Source of the DNA: Xestospongia muta
Lineage: Eukaryota; Porifera; Demospongiae; Haplosclerida; Petrosiidae
Length of the DNA stretch: 64,000 bases
Reading direction: 5' to 3'
Assembly (NCBI GenBank): GCA_963693285.1
Contig: OY848925.1
Location: forward strand, 1,462,432-1,526,431
Shown one piece after another: positions 23,356-34,445 of this stretch. Below the pieces are notes generated by a model. That model had not been told where the DNA came from, ran no database searches, and saw only the letters and a list, made by a program, of their open reading frames with translations. Both the position numbers and the translations under genes were made by a program. How positions within the stretch are numbered: position 1 is the stretch's first letter; each line of letters opens with the position of its first letter.

Positions 23356-23721
23356 ATGACACAGATGCTATCATTCTTGGTTATACTTTTACTGACTGTG
23401 GAATGGAAGGAGTGTACTACAGCTGCTGTACAAGGTAAATACTCACTATATTACTGGATATTTTAAACATTCTTTATTACAGGTGACACTAGTCGAGATA
23501 AGAGACGTGTCTCTTCTACAGATACCACTACAAAAACACCTTATATTCAAATAGTACAAGGACGTGATGGAATGCCTGGTCCTCCTGGGAGAGATGGTAC
23601 CAATGGTAAAGATGGAGTCAAAGGAGACAAAGGAGAACAAGGACTACAAGCACCTCCTGGACCAAGAAATGGGGGTGTGGTCTTTAAAAGATAGGGAAGA
23701 TTTGCTTGTCCAAATACAACA
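23356..23721 (+). pseudogene. Collagen pseudogene (C8): nonsense mutation and 3' deletion
   Basis: Exons 23356-23434 and 23483 onward, with a normal 48-nt intron. The first of the usual double ATGs is ATA. The linker Cys is Arg (DKRRV). The helix has fewer triplets and a Gly-to-Ala interruption (LQAPPG). VVFTRW becomes VVFKR followed by TAG at 23692-23694, and the copy ends near 23720 (CCAAATACAACA), fused to spacer DNA resembling 25360 onward. The promoter is intact, so transcription is possible, but the product would be a truncated peptide. Confidence 0.9.
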
Positions 23722-23875
23722 ATACTGTAATCTAGCTGTACATTGCCTATGTAGGGATGGCATGATGTCATTTGTCTTCATTTGTTTTTAAACCATCCAA
23801 TAGTATTAACCTCAATTTTTCTAATACAAGAGCACCATATCTAAACCTTGTTTTAACTTGTCAACAACTCATCAC

Positions 23876-23883
23876 TATATAAA
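23876..23883 (+). promoter_or_regulatory. TATA box of collagen gene C9
   Basis: TATATAAA about 93 bp before the ATG. The C8 deletion has brought this promoter to within ~160 bp of the broken C8 reading frame. Confidence 0.7.
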
Positions 23884-23975
23884 GGACTGACAGATCATTA
23901 CTTAACTATCCAAAGAAAGATTCTTCAACTCAACAACTACTTCAAGTGAATATCTTCCTGTACAACTAACTCAAT

Positions 23976-24869
23976 ATGATGACACAGACCCTATCACTCT
24001 TGGTTATACTCTTACTGACTATGGAATGGAAGGAGTGTACTACAGCTGCTGTACAAGGTAACTACTCACTATATTACTGGATATTTTAAACATTTCTTAC
24101 TACAGGTAACACCATTCGAGATAAGAGATGTGTCTCTACTACAAATGTCACTACAAACACACCTTATATTCAAATACTACAAGGACGTGATGGACGTGAT
24201 GGAATACCTGGTCCTCCTGGAATAGCAGGTCCACCTGGGAAAGATGGTAACAATGGCAAAGATGGAGTAAATGGAGACAAAGGAGAACAAGGACAACAAG
24301 GACCTCCTGGACCAAGATGTGGGGGTGTGGTCTTTACAAGATGGGGAAGATTTGCTTGTCCAAATACAACAGGAACACAACTGCTCTATAAGGGGAAAGC
24401 TGCTGGGAGCCATTGGACTCACACTGGAGGTGGAGCTAATTACATTTGTTTACCAGATGAACCTGAGTTTCTTTCCTACGTCAGTGGTACAACTGATGCC
24501 CAGTCATTTGTCTATGGAGCAGAATATCATACTCATGGTAAAGGTCCTTCTGACCACCTACATGATCAAAATATTCCTTGTGTTGTCTGTTATGCTTCTA
24601 CTAGAGTATCATATCTTATGATACCAGCAAAAACCACTTGTCCTACAACATGGACTACAGAATATCAGGGCTATCTTATGACAGAACGATATAATCACAA
24701 ACGAAACTCTGTTTATGAGTGTGTTGATAAAGATGCTGTAGGTATTCCAGGGAGTATAACTGACAATGATGGAGCTTTGTTTAATTATGTACAAGCTAAA
24801 TGTAGTAATGGTCTCTGTCCTCCCTATGATGAATCCAAGGAACTCGCCTGTGTGGTGTGTACCAAGTAA
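23976..24869 (+). CDS. Short-chain collagen (C9), extra Cys at end of helix
   Basis: Exons 23976-24057 and 24106-24869, intron 48 nt; 281 aa. Signal peptide (TMEWKEC variant), linker Cys present (DKRC), 15 Gly-X-Y triplets (one with N: GVN), then GPRCGG where siblings have GPRNGG, placing a new Cys at the helix/domain junction. Ten-Cys domain with patches HWTHTGGG, YHTHGKGPS and SITDNDGALF. Secreted matrix protein by homology. Confidence 0.86.
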
Positions 24870-26804
24870 AGACGTTGTAATCTCTATACAATGAACTAAC
24901 AATTAGAGTAGTAATTGACAATGATTGGATTTCTCTATACATGTAGTTGTTCAATCGTTAAATTTTTCCTACCAAAATCTTTACTTCATAACAAAATAAA
25001 ATTTTGTATTATAAACTATGATATAGAACAAGCTTGTATAACAACACCATAACTTGTGTCACAACTACTGCTAAAGTTATTACAAAATTCGTCTTGCAAG
25101 TATGGGGTGAGCAATACATTAAAATAATGTGAGAGGACATACTAGTATATGTACACAAATATAGAAACATACAGTGTGGCTCAAAATAGGACTATCAGGC
25201 ATTTGCAATGTACCAGACAAAAAATTGGGGATCTAATGCCACAAAATAGGAGTGATCATAACCCTAAATTATAAGACATTGAACTATTACATTTTTGATC
25301 CAGTATATTTAGTAGACTAACACAGTGTTTTCTTATATTAAATACAAAATCAATACTGTAATCTAGCTGTACATTGCTTATGTAGGGATGGCATGATGTC
25401 ATTTGTCTTCATTTGTTTTTAAACCATCCAATAGTATTAACCTCAATTTTCTAATACAAGAGCACCATATCTAATCCCATAGCTTCTTTATTGATATAGA
25501 TCACAACAGCATTATTGAATATTCTTTATTAACAAAACATCATATTGGTTATTATAATTGTGTATTACTTTTCATATAGTTTTTAATTATTAAGATCAGT
25601 TAAATAAACTAATGAAGTATTTGCAATTGACCAAAGGAAATTCATTGATAGCAAGGTATGTTAATAATTATATGATGTACTTTATTTCATTGAAATTGTT
25701 CAAATGTACACTGCTCAATATTTTGATGGATGGTGGTATAGATATTGCTATAAGTCCAATTCTGTTATAGTTCTTGATATTTTGTGGAAACTGATTATAA
25801 TTCTAACAAGAATATAATTGTGAAAATCATTCAATGATTATTTTATTTGTATCGTTGTTGATAGAAGGTAGCTATGTTTGAAGACTAGGGAGTTGGTAGA
25901 AGCTGTGGAACTGCTCAAAGATGTTTTGTTCTAAACTTGATCAGTTATCATACCAAATTCAAAGTGCTTGTGGTAGCAGTTATTAAATCCATTGGTTGTA
26001 ATGGTTATTGTATACAGGTTAATATTATATATCATGTGGCCCCAAAATCAAAGACTGTCTGACATGTTGTGTATTTGTGTCAGGTGGAATAAAGCATTGA
26101 CCATTTATTAAAATTGCAAATGAAAGCAAATATGACAATAGAGACAAAAACGCTCAATATATTTGTATAATTATATATCAAACAAAAATCTCAATTTTGC
26201 TTTATTTAATAGAGTCATTTTTACTTTGATAGTGTTTTGTACATTAGTTTAAGAGAGCAGTACATAGAAACCACATATTATGCAAACAAGTACTTCACAG
26301 AAGCCACCAAACATCATTTAGCTGTTACAAGTCTTCTCTGACATGTATCAGCTTAACAATACCAGATATGAGTACACTACTAAACTAACAGAGACAATTA
26401 ATTATCACCATAACTACACAAGGTTAAATTGTACTTTACTAATCTAATAACTGTTCTATAGAAATATGGTCTCTTGCTCCAGACCTTCCAGACCTTGCTC
26501 TGTGAAACACTAACCACTGTAATAATCTAATAAATACTCTTTAGAAATATGGCCTCTTGGTTAAGACCTTCCCAGACCTTGCTCAGTGATACAATAACCA
26601 CAGTAGTGATAGCTAACTGATTAAAAAGACAAGGGAAGGACTTATCTTCTCCTTTCAATGTAAAGAGGATGGTCTTCCCTGACCTCTCCAATTAATGGAT
26701 CTGTTCTCCTGTCTCCTTTGGTTACCATATATAACTCATAACCATTTTACACATAAACATGTTTATGCTCTAAACCTTGCTTTAGCTTGTCAACAACTCA
26801 TCAC
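24870..26804. other. Intergenic: collagen spacer module
   Basis: Same module as 18335-20279, including the dispersed repeat at 25860-26020 and two 84-bp units at 26460-26620 whose MASWL frame stops after 23 codons. No gene seen. Confidence 0.6.
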
Positions 26805-26812
26805 TATATAAG
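26805..26812 (+). promoter_or_regulatory. TATA-like box of collagen gene C10
   Basis: TATATAAG, the only copy whose last base departs from TATATAAA, at the usual distance from the ATG. Confidence 0.6.
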
Positions 26813-26903
26813 AACTGACAGATCATTACTTAACTATCTAAAGAAAGATTCTTCAACTCAACAACTACTTCAAGTAAATATCTTCCTGTACAACTAACTC
26901 AAC

Positions 26904-27798
26904 ATGATGACACAGACTCTATCAGTCGTTGTTATACTTTTATTGACTGTGCAATGGAAGGAGTGTATTACAGCTGCTGTACAAGGTAAACTATTTACTA
27001 TTTTACTTGATATTAAAAACATTTCTTACTACAGGTAACACCATTCGAGATAAGAGATGTATCTCTTTTACCAATACCACTAAAAACACACCTTATATTC
27101 AAATACTACAAGGACGTGATGGACGTGATGGAATACCTGGTCCTCCTGGAATAGCAGGTCCACCTGGGAAAGATGGTATCAATGGCAAAAATGGAGTGAA
27201 AGGAGACAAAGGAGAACAAGGACTACAAGGACCTCCTGGACCAAGAAATGGAGGTGTGGTCTTTACAAGATGGGGAAGATTTAATTGTCCAAATACAACA
27301 GGAACACAACTGCTCTATAAGGGGAAAGCTGCTGGGAGTTATCATGATCACACTGGAGGTGGAGCTAATTACATTTGTTTACCAGATGAACCTGAGTTTC
27401 TTTCCTACGTCAATGGTACATCTGATGCCCAGTCTTTTGTCTATGGAGCAGAATATCAAATTCGTGGTCTTGGTCCTTCAAACCACCTACATGATCAAAA
27501 TGTTCCTTGTGTTGTCTGTTATGCTTCTACTAGAGTATCATATCTTATGATACCAGCAAAAACCACCTGTCCTACAACATGGACTATAGAATATCAGGGC
27601 TATCTTATGACAGAACGATATGTTCACAAACGAAACTCTGTCTATGAGTGTGTTGATAAAGATGCTGTAGGAATTCCAGGAAGTAAAGCTGACAATAATG
27701 GAGCTATGTTCCATTATGTACAAGCTAAATGTAGTAATGGCCTCTGTCCTCCTTATGATGAATCCAAGGAACTCGCCTGTGTCGTGTGTACCAAGTAA
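26904..27798 (+). CDS. Short-chain collagen (C10)
   Basis: Exons 26904-26985 and 27035-27798 with a 49-nt intron; 281 aa. Signal peptide (TVQWKEC variant), linker Cys present, 15 Gly-X-Y triplets, ten-Cys domain. Patches: [27 protein letters not shown]. The linker and helix start match C7 ([10 protein letters not shown]), which points to gene conversion or shared descent. It lies in the duplicated segment that also carries the FReD gene. Confidence 0.86.
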
Positions 27799-29477
27799 AC
27801 AAGTTGTAATCTCTATACAATGAACTAACAATTAGAGTAGTAATTGACAATAATTGGATTTAATTTAAATTGTTGAATTGTTAAATTTCCTTTCAAAAAA
27901 TCGTTTCAAATAAAATTTTAAAGTATAACTAATAGCTTCTTAAAACAATATCACAGCTTGTGTCAAAGCTGAGCATGTTAAAATACTTAATTGAACTCCT
28001 CACACAAGTATGCAGCTCCATCATCAAAATAAATTAGAAATGATGCTAACCATAAATTAAAAGACATGTTCTGATCCAGCATATTTAATAGACCAATTCA
28101 GCAATTTTTATATTAGACATTTATAAATGATACTAAGAGTACTAGTTTCTTTAATAGACAATTGACATAAGACGAGTTTCACTTCTTAAAGATTTAACGA
28201 ATCTTTCTTTAAAGTTTATCTGACCTTGCCAAGACATTTGAAAATGAACATATACCAATTTAACTAATGTCAGACTGAGTATAGAATTGTAGAAATATAG
28301 GCAAAGAAGAAAGCTAGCAAAAAGCATTGAGTGTCATCAGTCACACCCATTGGTCATAGAGCTTGTAGTAAGGATTAATGAATCATTGGTTGCTATATGC
28401 TTATGTGGTCAAAAGATGTAGTTTACTTTCATTCACTGTTCTTTAAAGTCCCATACAACATGATAAAATTATAAAAGTGGGTACATATAGATAATACAAG
28501 GTTCAAAATAGTGTAGTCCCAATTTGTCTAATCCTATTTGGTCTAATTTCATTTTGCCTAAAGTTTTGACTCATTGTCCCAGTTTGTCTAAAGTTTTAAA
28601 CTTAGTGGTTTTAAAATTTTTAATCCTTTGATAATTCAGTTCTTAATTAACTGTCGTGGTCAGTAGTTTTTTTCTGGTTTACTTTCTTTAACATTTTACT
28701 TTTTAAGAAAAGCAGCCCAAAATTTTAGCATTGAACTTTGGCCAGAAAAGATCCTAAATGACTTTGAACTAGCTCTCATCCAAACTAAAGAAATCTATTC
28801 CCAGATGTAGATAGAAAGGTGTTTATACTATTATTCACATTGCATGTAAAAGAAGGTGCACGCTATTGGTCTTCAAAAATACTTCAAAGAGAATATTGAC
28901 TTCATTTTTCATCCACTCAATCATTGGACTAAACTTTGTTCCACTGCTGTACATCCAAGTTGCTTGAGATGGCTTGAAAAAATGTGTTATATTAGCTAGT
29001 TGAGTTATTACATATTGCTGTTATCTATATATTAAAGCTGTGTTAGACACACGAACCCATTATATATGAATAATATTATGTCAAATTGATAGACACCAGT
29101 TTTGGCTAAAAAGGAAAGGAACGACAATTTTCAGGAATGGTAATAGAATGTGGTGTTAATCCTTACATTGATAATGTACTATGACTTAAAGATACAAGAG
29201 AAGACAGAATGTGGTCACAAACATAGTAACATTTAGCTGACTTAAGATGATGAGACAGGATGATTATAATGATGAGTCAGCTTTTATTACTAATGTAGAG
29301 TAAATGAAACCTACCACATATGCTGATGATGCAAATATGAATAAACTCTCTCTATACTAATCTTAATAATACTATTACATCAACAATATAATTTGTCTGC
29401 CATCATGTCTGTATGATAATGATGACACCATGACAAAGCAGATATAACAAACATTGGGAGAGTCTCATCTTATGTTC
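27799..29477. other. Intergenic: duplicated segment with MULE relic
   Basis: 28140-29480 is repeated with moderate divergence at 33160-34390. Contains a dispersed repeat (28240-28400), a stretch of degenerate short motifs (cccaatttgtctaat, 28510-28600) and a transposase relic (28741-28960). Confidence 0.6.
28741..28960 (+). mobile_element. Decayed MULE-type transposase fragment
   Basis: With two stops, one frame reads NDFELALIQTK, then IERCLYYYSHCM, then KKVHAIGLQKYFKENIDFIF. This follows the MULE transposase pattern (DFE.A, an I.GC.FH..Q-like segment, then R/K-V…GL…Y.E…F). The similarity is from memory of the family pattern. Both stop codons fall where a Q/W/F would be expected. Confidence 0.5.
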
Positions 29478-29483
29478 TATAAA
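29478..29483 (+). promoter_or_regulatory. TATA box of the fibrinogen-domain gene
   Basis: TATAAA 52 bp upstream of ATG 29535. The same block is kept in the duplicate at 34389. Confidence 0.6.
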
Positions 29484-29534
29484 GGATCATTGAGTACCAC
29501 AAAGACAGGTGAAGGTGCCAATTCTAAAACAAAA

Positions 29535-30491
29535 ATGAAGCTCAGTATTGTTCTCTTTCTCTCTATTGCTGTCTGCAGTGTGATAGCAAATTGTCCATCA
29601 GAACCAAAAGGTAAAATTCTATTATTCAAAAGCTAAGAGATTTTGTCATTTACTTGATTAAAATACTATTAATTTCATAATTCTAATTTCTTACAGAGTA
29701 TCTGTATAGTTGTAAAGCTACAGATGAGGAAGGACAAGATCTCTCTTGTACTTGTATAGAACTGAAGGAGAATGGAAAATACAACTGTACTTGTTTTGTT
29801 GATGATCCACCTACTACTTCTGAAGTACATTATCTGGACTGTCTTGATGCTTTGAGGAAGGGAAAGAATGAGAGTGGTGTCTATTCGCTTAAACCTGACA
29901 ACATGTCACCTTTTAAGGTACATTGTTGTCTTTAAGAAACATGATACTTCATCTATATACATTGCATAGGCCTATTGTAACATGGACACTGATGGTGGTG
30001 GATGGACTGTCTTTCAAAGAAGAATGGATGGTTCTGTTAACTTTTATTGCAACTGGACTGATTATGTTCATGGTTTTGGCAATACCTCAGGAGAGTATTG
30101 GCTGGGACTTAGTAAAATCCATCGTTTAGCTAATAGGAGTGTATCTACACAACTACAAGTTGACATAAGAGTTAAAAATGGTAACACTGCATATGCCAGT
30201 TACTCTACCTTTTACATAGGTGGTTCTACCACTGATTATACTCTCCATGTATCTGGATATAACAGTACTGCTGGAGACTCACTTGCATATCATCATCTCT
30301 CAAAGTTTACTACTAAAGACAATGACAATGATGAATATTCTGGAAATTGTTCCATTTATCGTATTGGTGCTTGGTGGTATCACAGTTGTGATTATTCCAA
30401 TTTAAATGGTCGCTATCTTACACATAACGTATGGGGCACATTTAGTCAACAACCTTTATCGTTTAGTGAGATGAAAATTAAGGCACATTAA
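29535..30491 (+). CDS. Secreted fibrinogen-related (FReD) protein, ficolin/tachylectin-like domain
   Basis: Three exons (29535-29610, 29697-29917, 29970-30491); 272 aa. Signal peptide MKLSIVLFLSIAVCSVIA, then a short Cys-rich N-terminal segment (CTC…CTC, about 26-80), then a fibrinogen C-terminal domain (~85-272). Hallmarks: [33 protein letters not shown], the calcium-binding DNDND loop (216-220) followed by NC (C226), and GAWWYHSCDYSNLNGRY. No collagen stretch, unlike ficolins. FReD proteins of this type commonly bind acetylated sugars. The ATG at 29535 is chosen because it opens a signal peptide and follows the TATA box; AATAAA lies at 30571. Confidence 0.88.
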
Positions 30492-30570
30492 CAGTTAATG
30501 GACCTATTAAAATTGTTGTTAATTTTCTGTTTGTGTTTGCATATTGGTTCATTATCAAAGTAAAATATTA

Positions 30571-30576
30571 AATAAA
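30571..30576 (+). terminator. Polyadenylation signal of the FReD gene
   Basis: AATAAA about 80 bp after the stop codon; conserved in the duplicate at 35387. Confidence 0.6.
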
Positions 30577-32064
30577 GTTTTGATCAATAATATATAGTGA
30601 TTTAAGTAATAAGCTTCTTATAGTACTTTATCAGGTCATAATCAGACATATGCTAACAGTGTCTATGTAGGGATGGCCCGTATTGTCCATAGAAGTGTAT
30701 TAGCAGAAAACAATGAATATTTTACTCAAAACTTATCAAAATCTTTGATTTCTTTCTTTCTTTGATAATTCCTTCATTAAGACTCAGTTATAGGTTTAGA
30801 AAATGTTTCTAAGCATCACAGACAAAATTGACTGATATTGGAGTTGTTAAACTTTGCCGCACACTGGTTTTTAGATCACGATAACTCAATAACCATAAAC
30901 AGATTGGACACTAAATTCATAGAAGCAACATATTAAACTATAAAGTATGGTCTTTTGTAGGTCTTGTTTTGAGCGCATCAGAAACAAAATTAGTGATTTC
31001 AGCAGTTTATTATCAAGAGCCACTATTAGAAAGCCATTTCTTATGAATAACTGATATTAAAAGAAAAGAAACAGATGCAAATGGAAAATTATATTTGACT
31101 ACTCATGTAAGAGAATAGTCTTTTTTGCAGTAAGTATAGATCATTTCCTGCTTTGATGATCAGTTTAAAATAAAATCCGAATCATTATTGTATGATTGAT
31201 AAGCCAATAACTGCAAGCAAATATTTCTTCATCATAATATGTAGGAACAATTTTCGTGAGCTGATATATATATATATTATATATCATGTGGCCCCAAAAT
31301 CAAAGACTGTCTGGCATGTTACATATTTGTGCCAGGTGGAATAAATCATTGGCCATTTGTTAACAATGCAAATGAAACCATATATGTCAATAGAGTCAAA
31401 AAAGTGCTCAATATATTTGTATAATTATATATCAAAAAAAATCTCAATTTTGCTTTATTTAATAAAGTCATTTTTACTTTGATAGTGTTTTGTACATTAG
31501 TATTAGAGAGTAGTACATAGAAACAACATATTACATAAACAAGTACTTTACAGAAGCCACCAAACATCATTTAGCTGTTACAAGTCTTCTCTAACATCTA
31601 TCAGCTTAACAATACCAGATATGAGTACACTACTAAACTAACAAAGACAATTAATTATCACCATAATTACACAAGGTTAAATTGTACTTTACTAATCTAA
31701 TAAACATTCTATAGAAATATGGTTTCTTGCTTGAGACCTTACAGACCTTGCTCTGTTAAACAATAACCACTGTAGTAATCTAATAAACACTCTTTAGAAA
31801 TATGGCCTCTTGGTTAAGACCTTCCAAGACCTTTCTCAGTGAAACAGTAACCACAGTAGTGATAGCTAACTGGTTAAAAAGACAAGAGGAGGACTTATCT
31901 TCTCCTTTCAATGTAGGAGGATGGCTTTTACTGACCTCTATCATTGATATATCTGTCCTCCTGTCTCCTTTGGTCAAGAAATTCAATCCATTAGGAAACC
32001 ACCAATCTAAACACAAACACCTTTATACTCTAGACCTTGTTTTAACTTGTCAACAACTCATCAC
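30577..32064. other. Intergenic: end of duplicated segment and C11 spacer
   Basis: 30600-31258 matches 35400-36050. The match ends at cgtgagctg, where this copy runs into a short (TA)n and then the C7/C10-type collagen spacer (31270-32060). Two 84-bp units lie near 31710-31880. Confidence 0.65.
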
Positions 32065-32071
32065 TATATAA
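31710..32071 (+). repeat. 84-bp repeats upstream of C11, last unit open for 89 codons
   Basis: The frame from ATG 31802 runs 89 aa (MASWLRPSKT…, VVIANWLKRQEEDLSSPFNV…), right through to the C11 TATA box. The first ~38 residues match the 20016 copy. No domain recognised; it may be a relic exon. Confidence 0.5.
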
Positions 32072-32072
32072 A
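32065..32072 (+). promoter_or_regulatory. TATA box of collagen gene C11
   Basis: TATATAAA in the conserved promoter block, about 95 bp before the ATG. Confidence 0.7.
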
Positions 32073-32166
32073 GAACTGACAGATACATACTCGACTATCC
32101 AAAGAGAAAGAGTCTTTAACTCAACAACTATTTCAAGTGAATATCTTCCTGTACAACTAACTCAAC

Positions 32167-33054
32167 ATGATGACACAGACCCTATCACTCTTGGTTATAC
32201 TCTTACTAACTGTGGAATGGAAGGAGTGTACTACAGCTGCTGTACAAGGTAACTACTCACTATATTACTGGATATTTTAAACATTTCTTACTACAGGTGA
32301 CACTAGTCGAGATAAAAGATGTGTCTCTACTACAAATGTCACTACACCTTATATTCAAATACTACAAGGACGTGATGGACGTGATGGAATACCTGGTTAT
32401 CCTGGACCAGCTGGTCCACCTGGGAAAGATGGTGCCAATGGTAAAGATGGAGTGAAAGGAGACAAAGGAGAACAAGGACAACAAGGACCTCCTGGACCAA
32501 GATATGGAGGTGCGGTCTTTACAAGGTGGGGAAGATTTGCTTGTCCAAATACAACAGGAACACAACTGCTCTATAAGGGGAAAGCTGCTGGGAGTCATCA
32601 CAGTCACACTGGAGGTGGAGCTAATTACATTTGTTTACCAGATGAACCTGAGTTTCTTCCCTACATAAGTGGTCCATCTGATTTCCAGTCATTTGTCTAT
32701 GGAGCAGAATATCAAATTCATGGTGGAGGTCCTTCTAACAACCTACATGATCAAAATATTCCTTGTGTTGTCTGTTATGCTTCTACTAGAGTATCATATC
32801 TTATGATACCAGCAAAAATCACCTGTCCTACAACATGGACTACAGAATATCAGGGCTACCTTATGACAGAACGATATATTCACAAACGAAACTCTGTCTA
32901 TGAGTGTGTTGATAAAGATGCTGTAGGTATTCCTGGAAGTAAAGCTGACAATGATGGAGCTTTGTTCAATTATGTACAAGCTAAATGTAGTAATGGCCTC
33001 TGTCCTCCCTATGATGAATCCAAGGAACTCGCCTGTGTGGTGTGTACCAAGTAA
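32167..33054 (+). CDS. Short-chain collagen (C11)
   Basis: Exons 32167-32248 and 32297-33054 with a 48-nt intron; 279 aa. The linker is two residues shorter than in C9 (VTTPYIQ). Linker Cys present, 15 Gly-X-Y triplets, then GPRYGGAVF (Tyr and Ala where siblings have Asn and Val). Ten-Cys domain with patches [17 protein letters not shown] and [10 protein letters not shown]. Last intact member of the array before the strand switch. Confidence 0.86.
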
Positions 33055-34388
33055 AGAACTTGTAATCTCTATACAATGAACTAACAATTAGAGTAGTAAT
33101 TGACAATGATTTGATTTAATTTTAATTGTTGAATTGTTAAAATTTACTTTCAAAAAATTGCCTCATTTGGCATAAGACAAATTTCACTTCTTAAAGATTT
33201 AGCAAATCTTTCTTTTAAATTTATCTGACCTTGCCAAGCATTTGAAAAGTGAAAAAGAACATCTAACCATTTAACTTATGTCAGACTGAGTATAAAATGC
33301 TAGATATATAGGCAAAGAACCAAGCTAGCAAGAAGCATTGAGTGTCATCAGTCACACTCATTGGTCATAAAGCTCACAGTTAAGGTTAATGAATTGATTG
33401 GTTGCTATATGCATAGGTGGTTAAAAGATGTGCTTCACTTTTGTTCATTGTTCTTTAAAGTCCCATACAACGTGATAAAATTACAAAAGTGGGCATATAT
33501 AGATAATACATGGTTCAAAATGGTGTAGTCCCAATTTATCTAATCCCATTTGGTTTAATTCCATTTTGCCTAAAGTTTAGACTTATTGTCCCAGTTTGTC
33601 TAAAGTTTTTAACTTAGTAGTTTTAAACCTTTGATAATTCATTTCTTAATTAACTGTCATGGTCAGTAGTTTTTTCTGGTTTACTTTCTTTAACATTTTT
33701 ATTCTGTTAAGAGAAATAGCCCAAAATTTTAGCATCAAACTTTGGCCAAAAAAGATCCTAACTGACTTTGAACTAGCTCTCTTCCAAGCTAAAAAAATCT
33801 ATTCCTAGATGTAGACAAGAAAGGTGTTTGTGCCATTATTCATATTGCATATAAAAGAAGGTTATCAAGAGTACTTAAAAAAGAATGTTGACTTCATTTT
33901 TATCCGCTCAATCATTGCACTAAAATTTGTTCCACTGCTGTACATTGAAGTTGCTTGAGATGGATTAAAAAATGTGTTATATTAGCTAGCTGAGTTATTA
34001 CATATTGCTGTTATCTATATACTAAAGCTGTGTTAGACACATGGATCCATTATATATGAATAATATTATGTCAAATTGATAGACATTAGTTTTGGCATAA
34101 AGATACAAGAGAAGACAGAATGTGGTCTTAAACATAGTAACATTTAGCTGACTTAAGATGATGAGACAGGATGATTATAATGATGAGTCAGCACAATTAC
34201 TAATGTAGAGTAAATGAAACCCACCACATATGCTGATGATGCAAACATGAATCAACTCTCTCTATACTAATCTTAAATCATGCTATTACATCAAAGGTAT
34301 AGTTTGTCTGCTATCATGTTTGTATGATAATGATGACACCATGACAAAGCAGATATAACAAACATTGGGAGAGTCCCATCTTATGTTC
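33055..34388. other. Intergenic: duplicate of 28.1-29.5 kb
   Basis: Second copy of the segment upstream of the FReD gene, including the MULE relic at 33744-33960. The equivalent of 29110-29180 is deleted here. Confidence 0.65.
33744..33960 (+). mobile_element. Decayed MULE-type transposase fragment (second copy)
   Basis: Reads ILTDFELALFQAKKIYS before its first stop, then is broken by stops and small deletions. The TDFE motif fits MULE transposases slightly better than the first copy. It moved with the segmental duplication rather than by a separate insertion. Confidence 0.5.
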
Positions 34389-34394
34389 TATAAA
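34389..34394 (+). promoter_or_regulatory. TATA box of the FReD pseudogene
   Basis: TATAAA retained from the duplicated promoter. Confidence 0.5.
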
Positions 34395-34445
34395 GGAATC
34401 ATTGAGTACCACAAAGACAGGTGAAGGTGTCAATTCTAAACAGAA

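Noticed and set aside
29454..29636. Upstream start at 29454 for the FReD gene
   Set aside because: It lies before the TATA box and would bury the signal peptide; ATG 29535 is the consistent start.
26904..30491. Single ficolin-like gene made from C10 plus FReD1
   Set aside because: C10 has its own stop and 3' flank, and FReD1 has its own TATA box and signal peptide.
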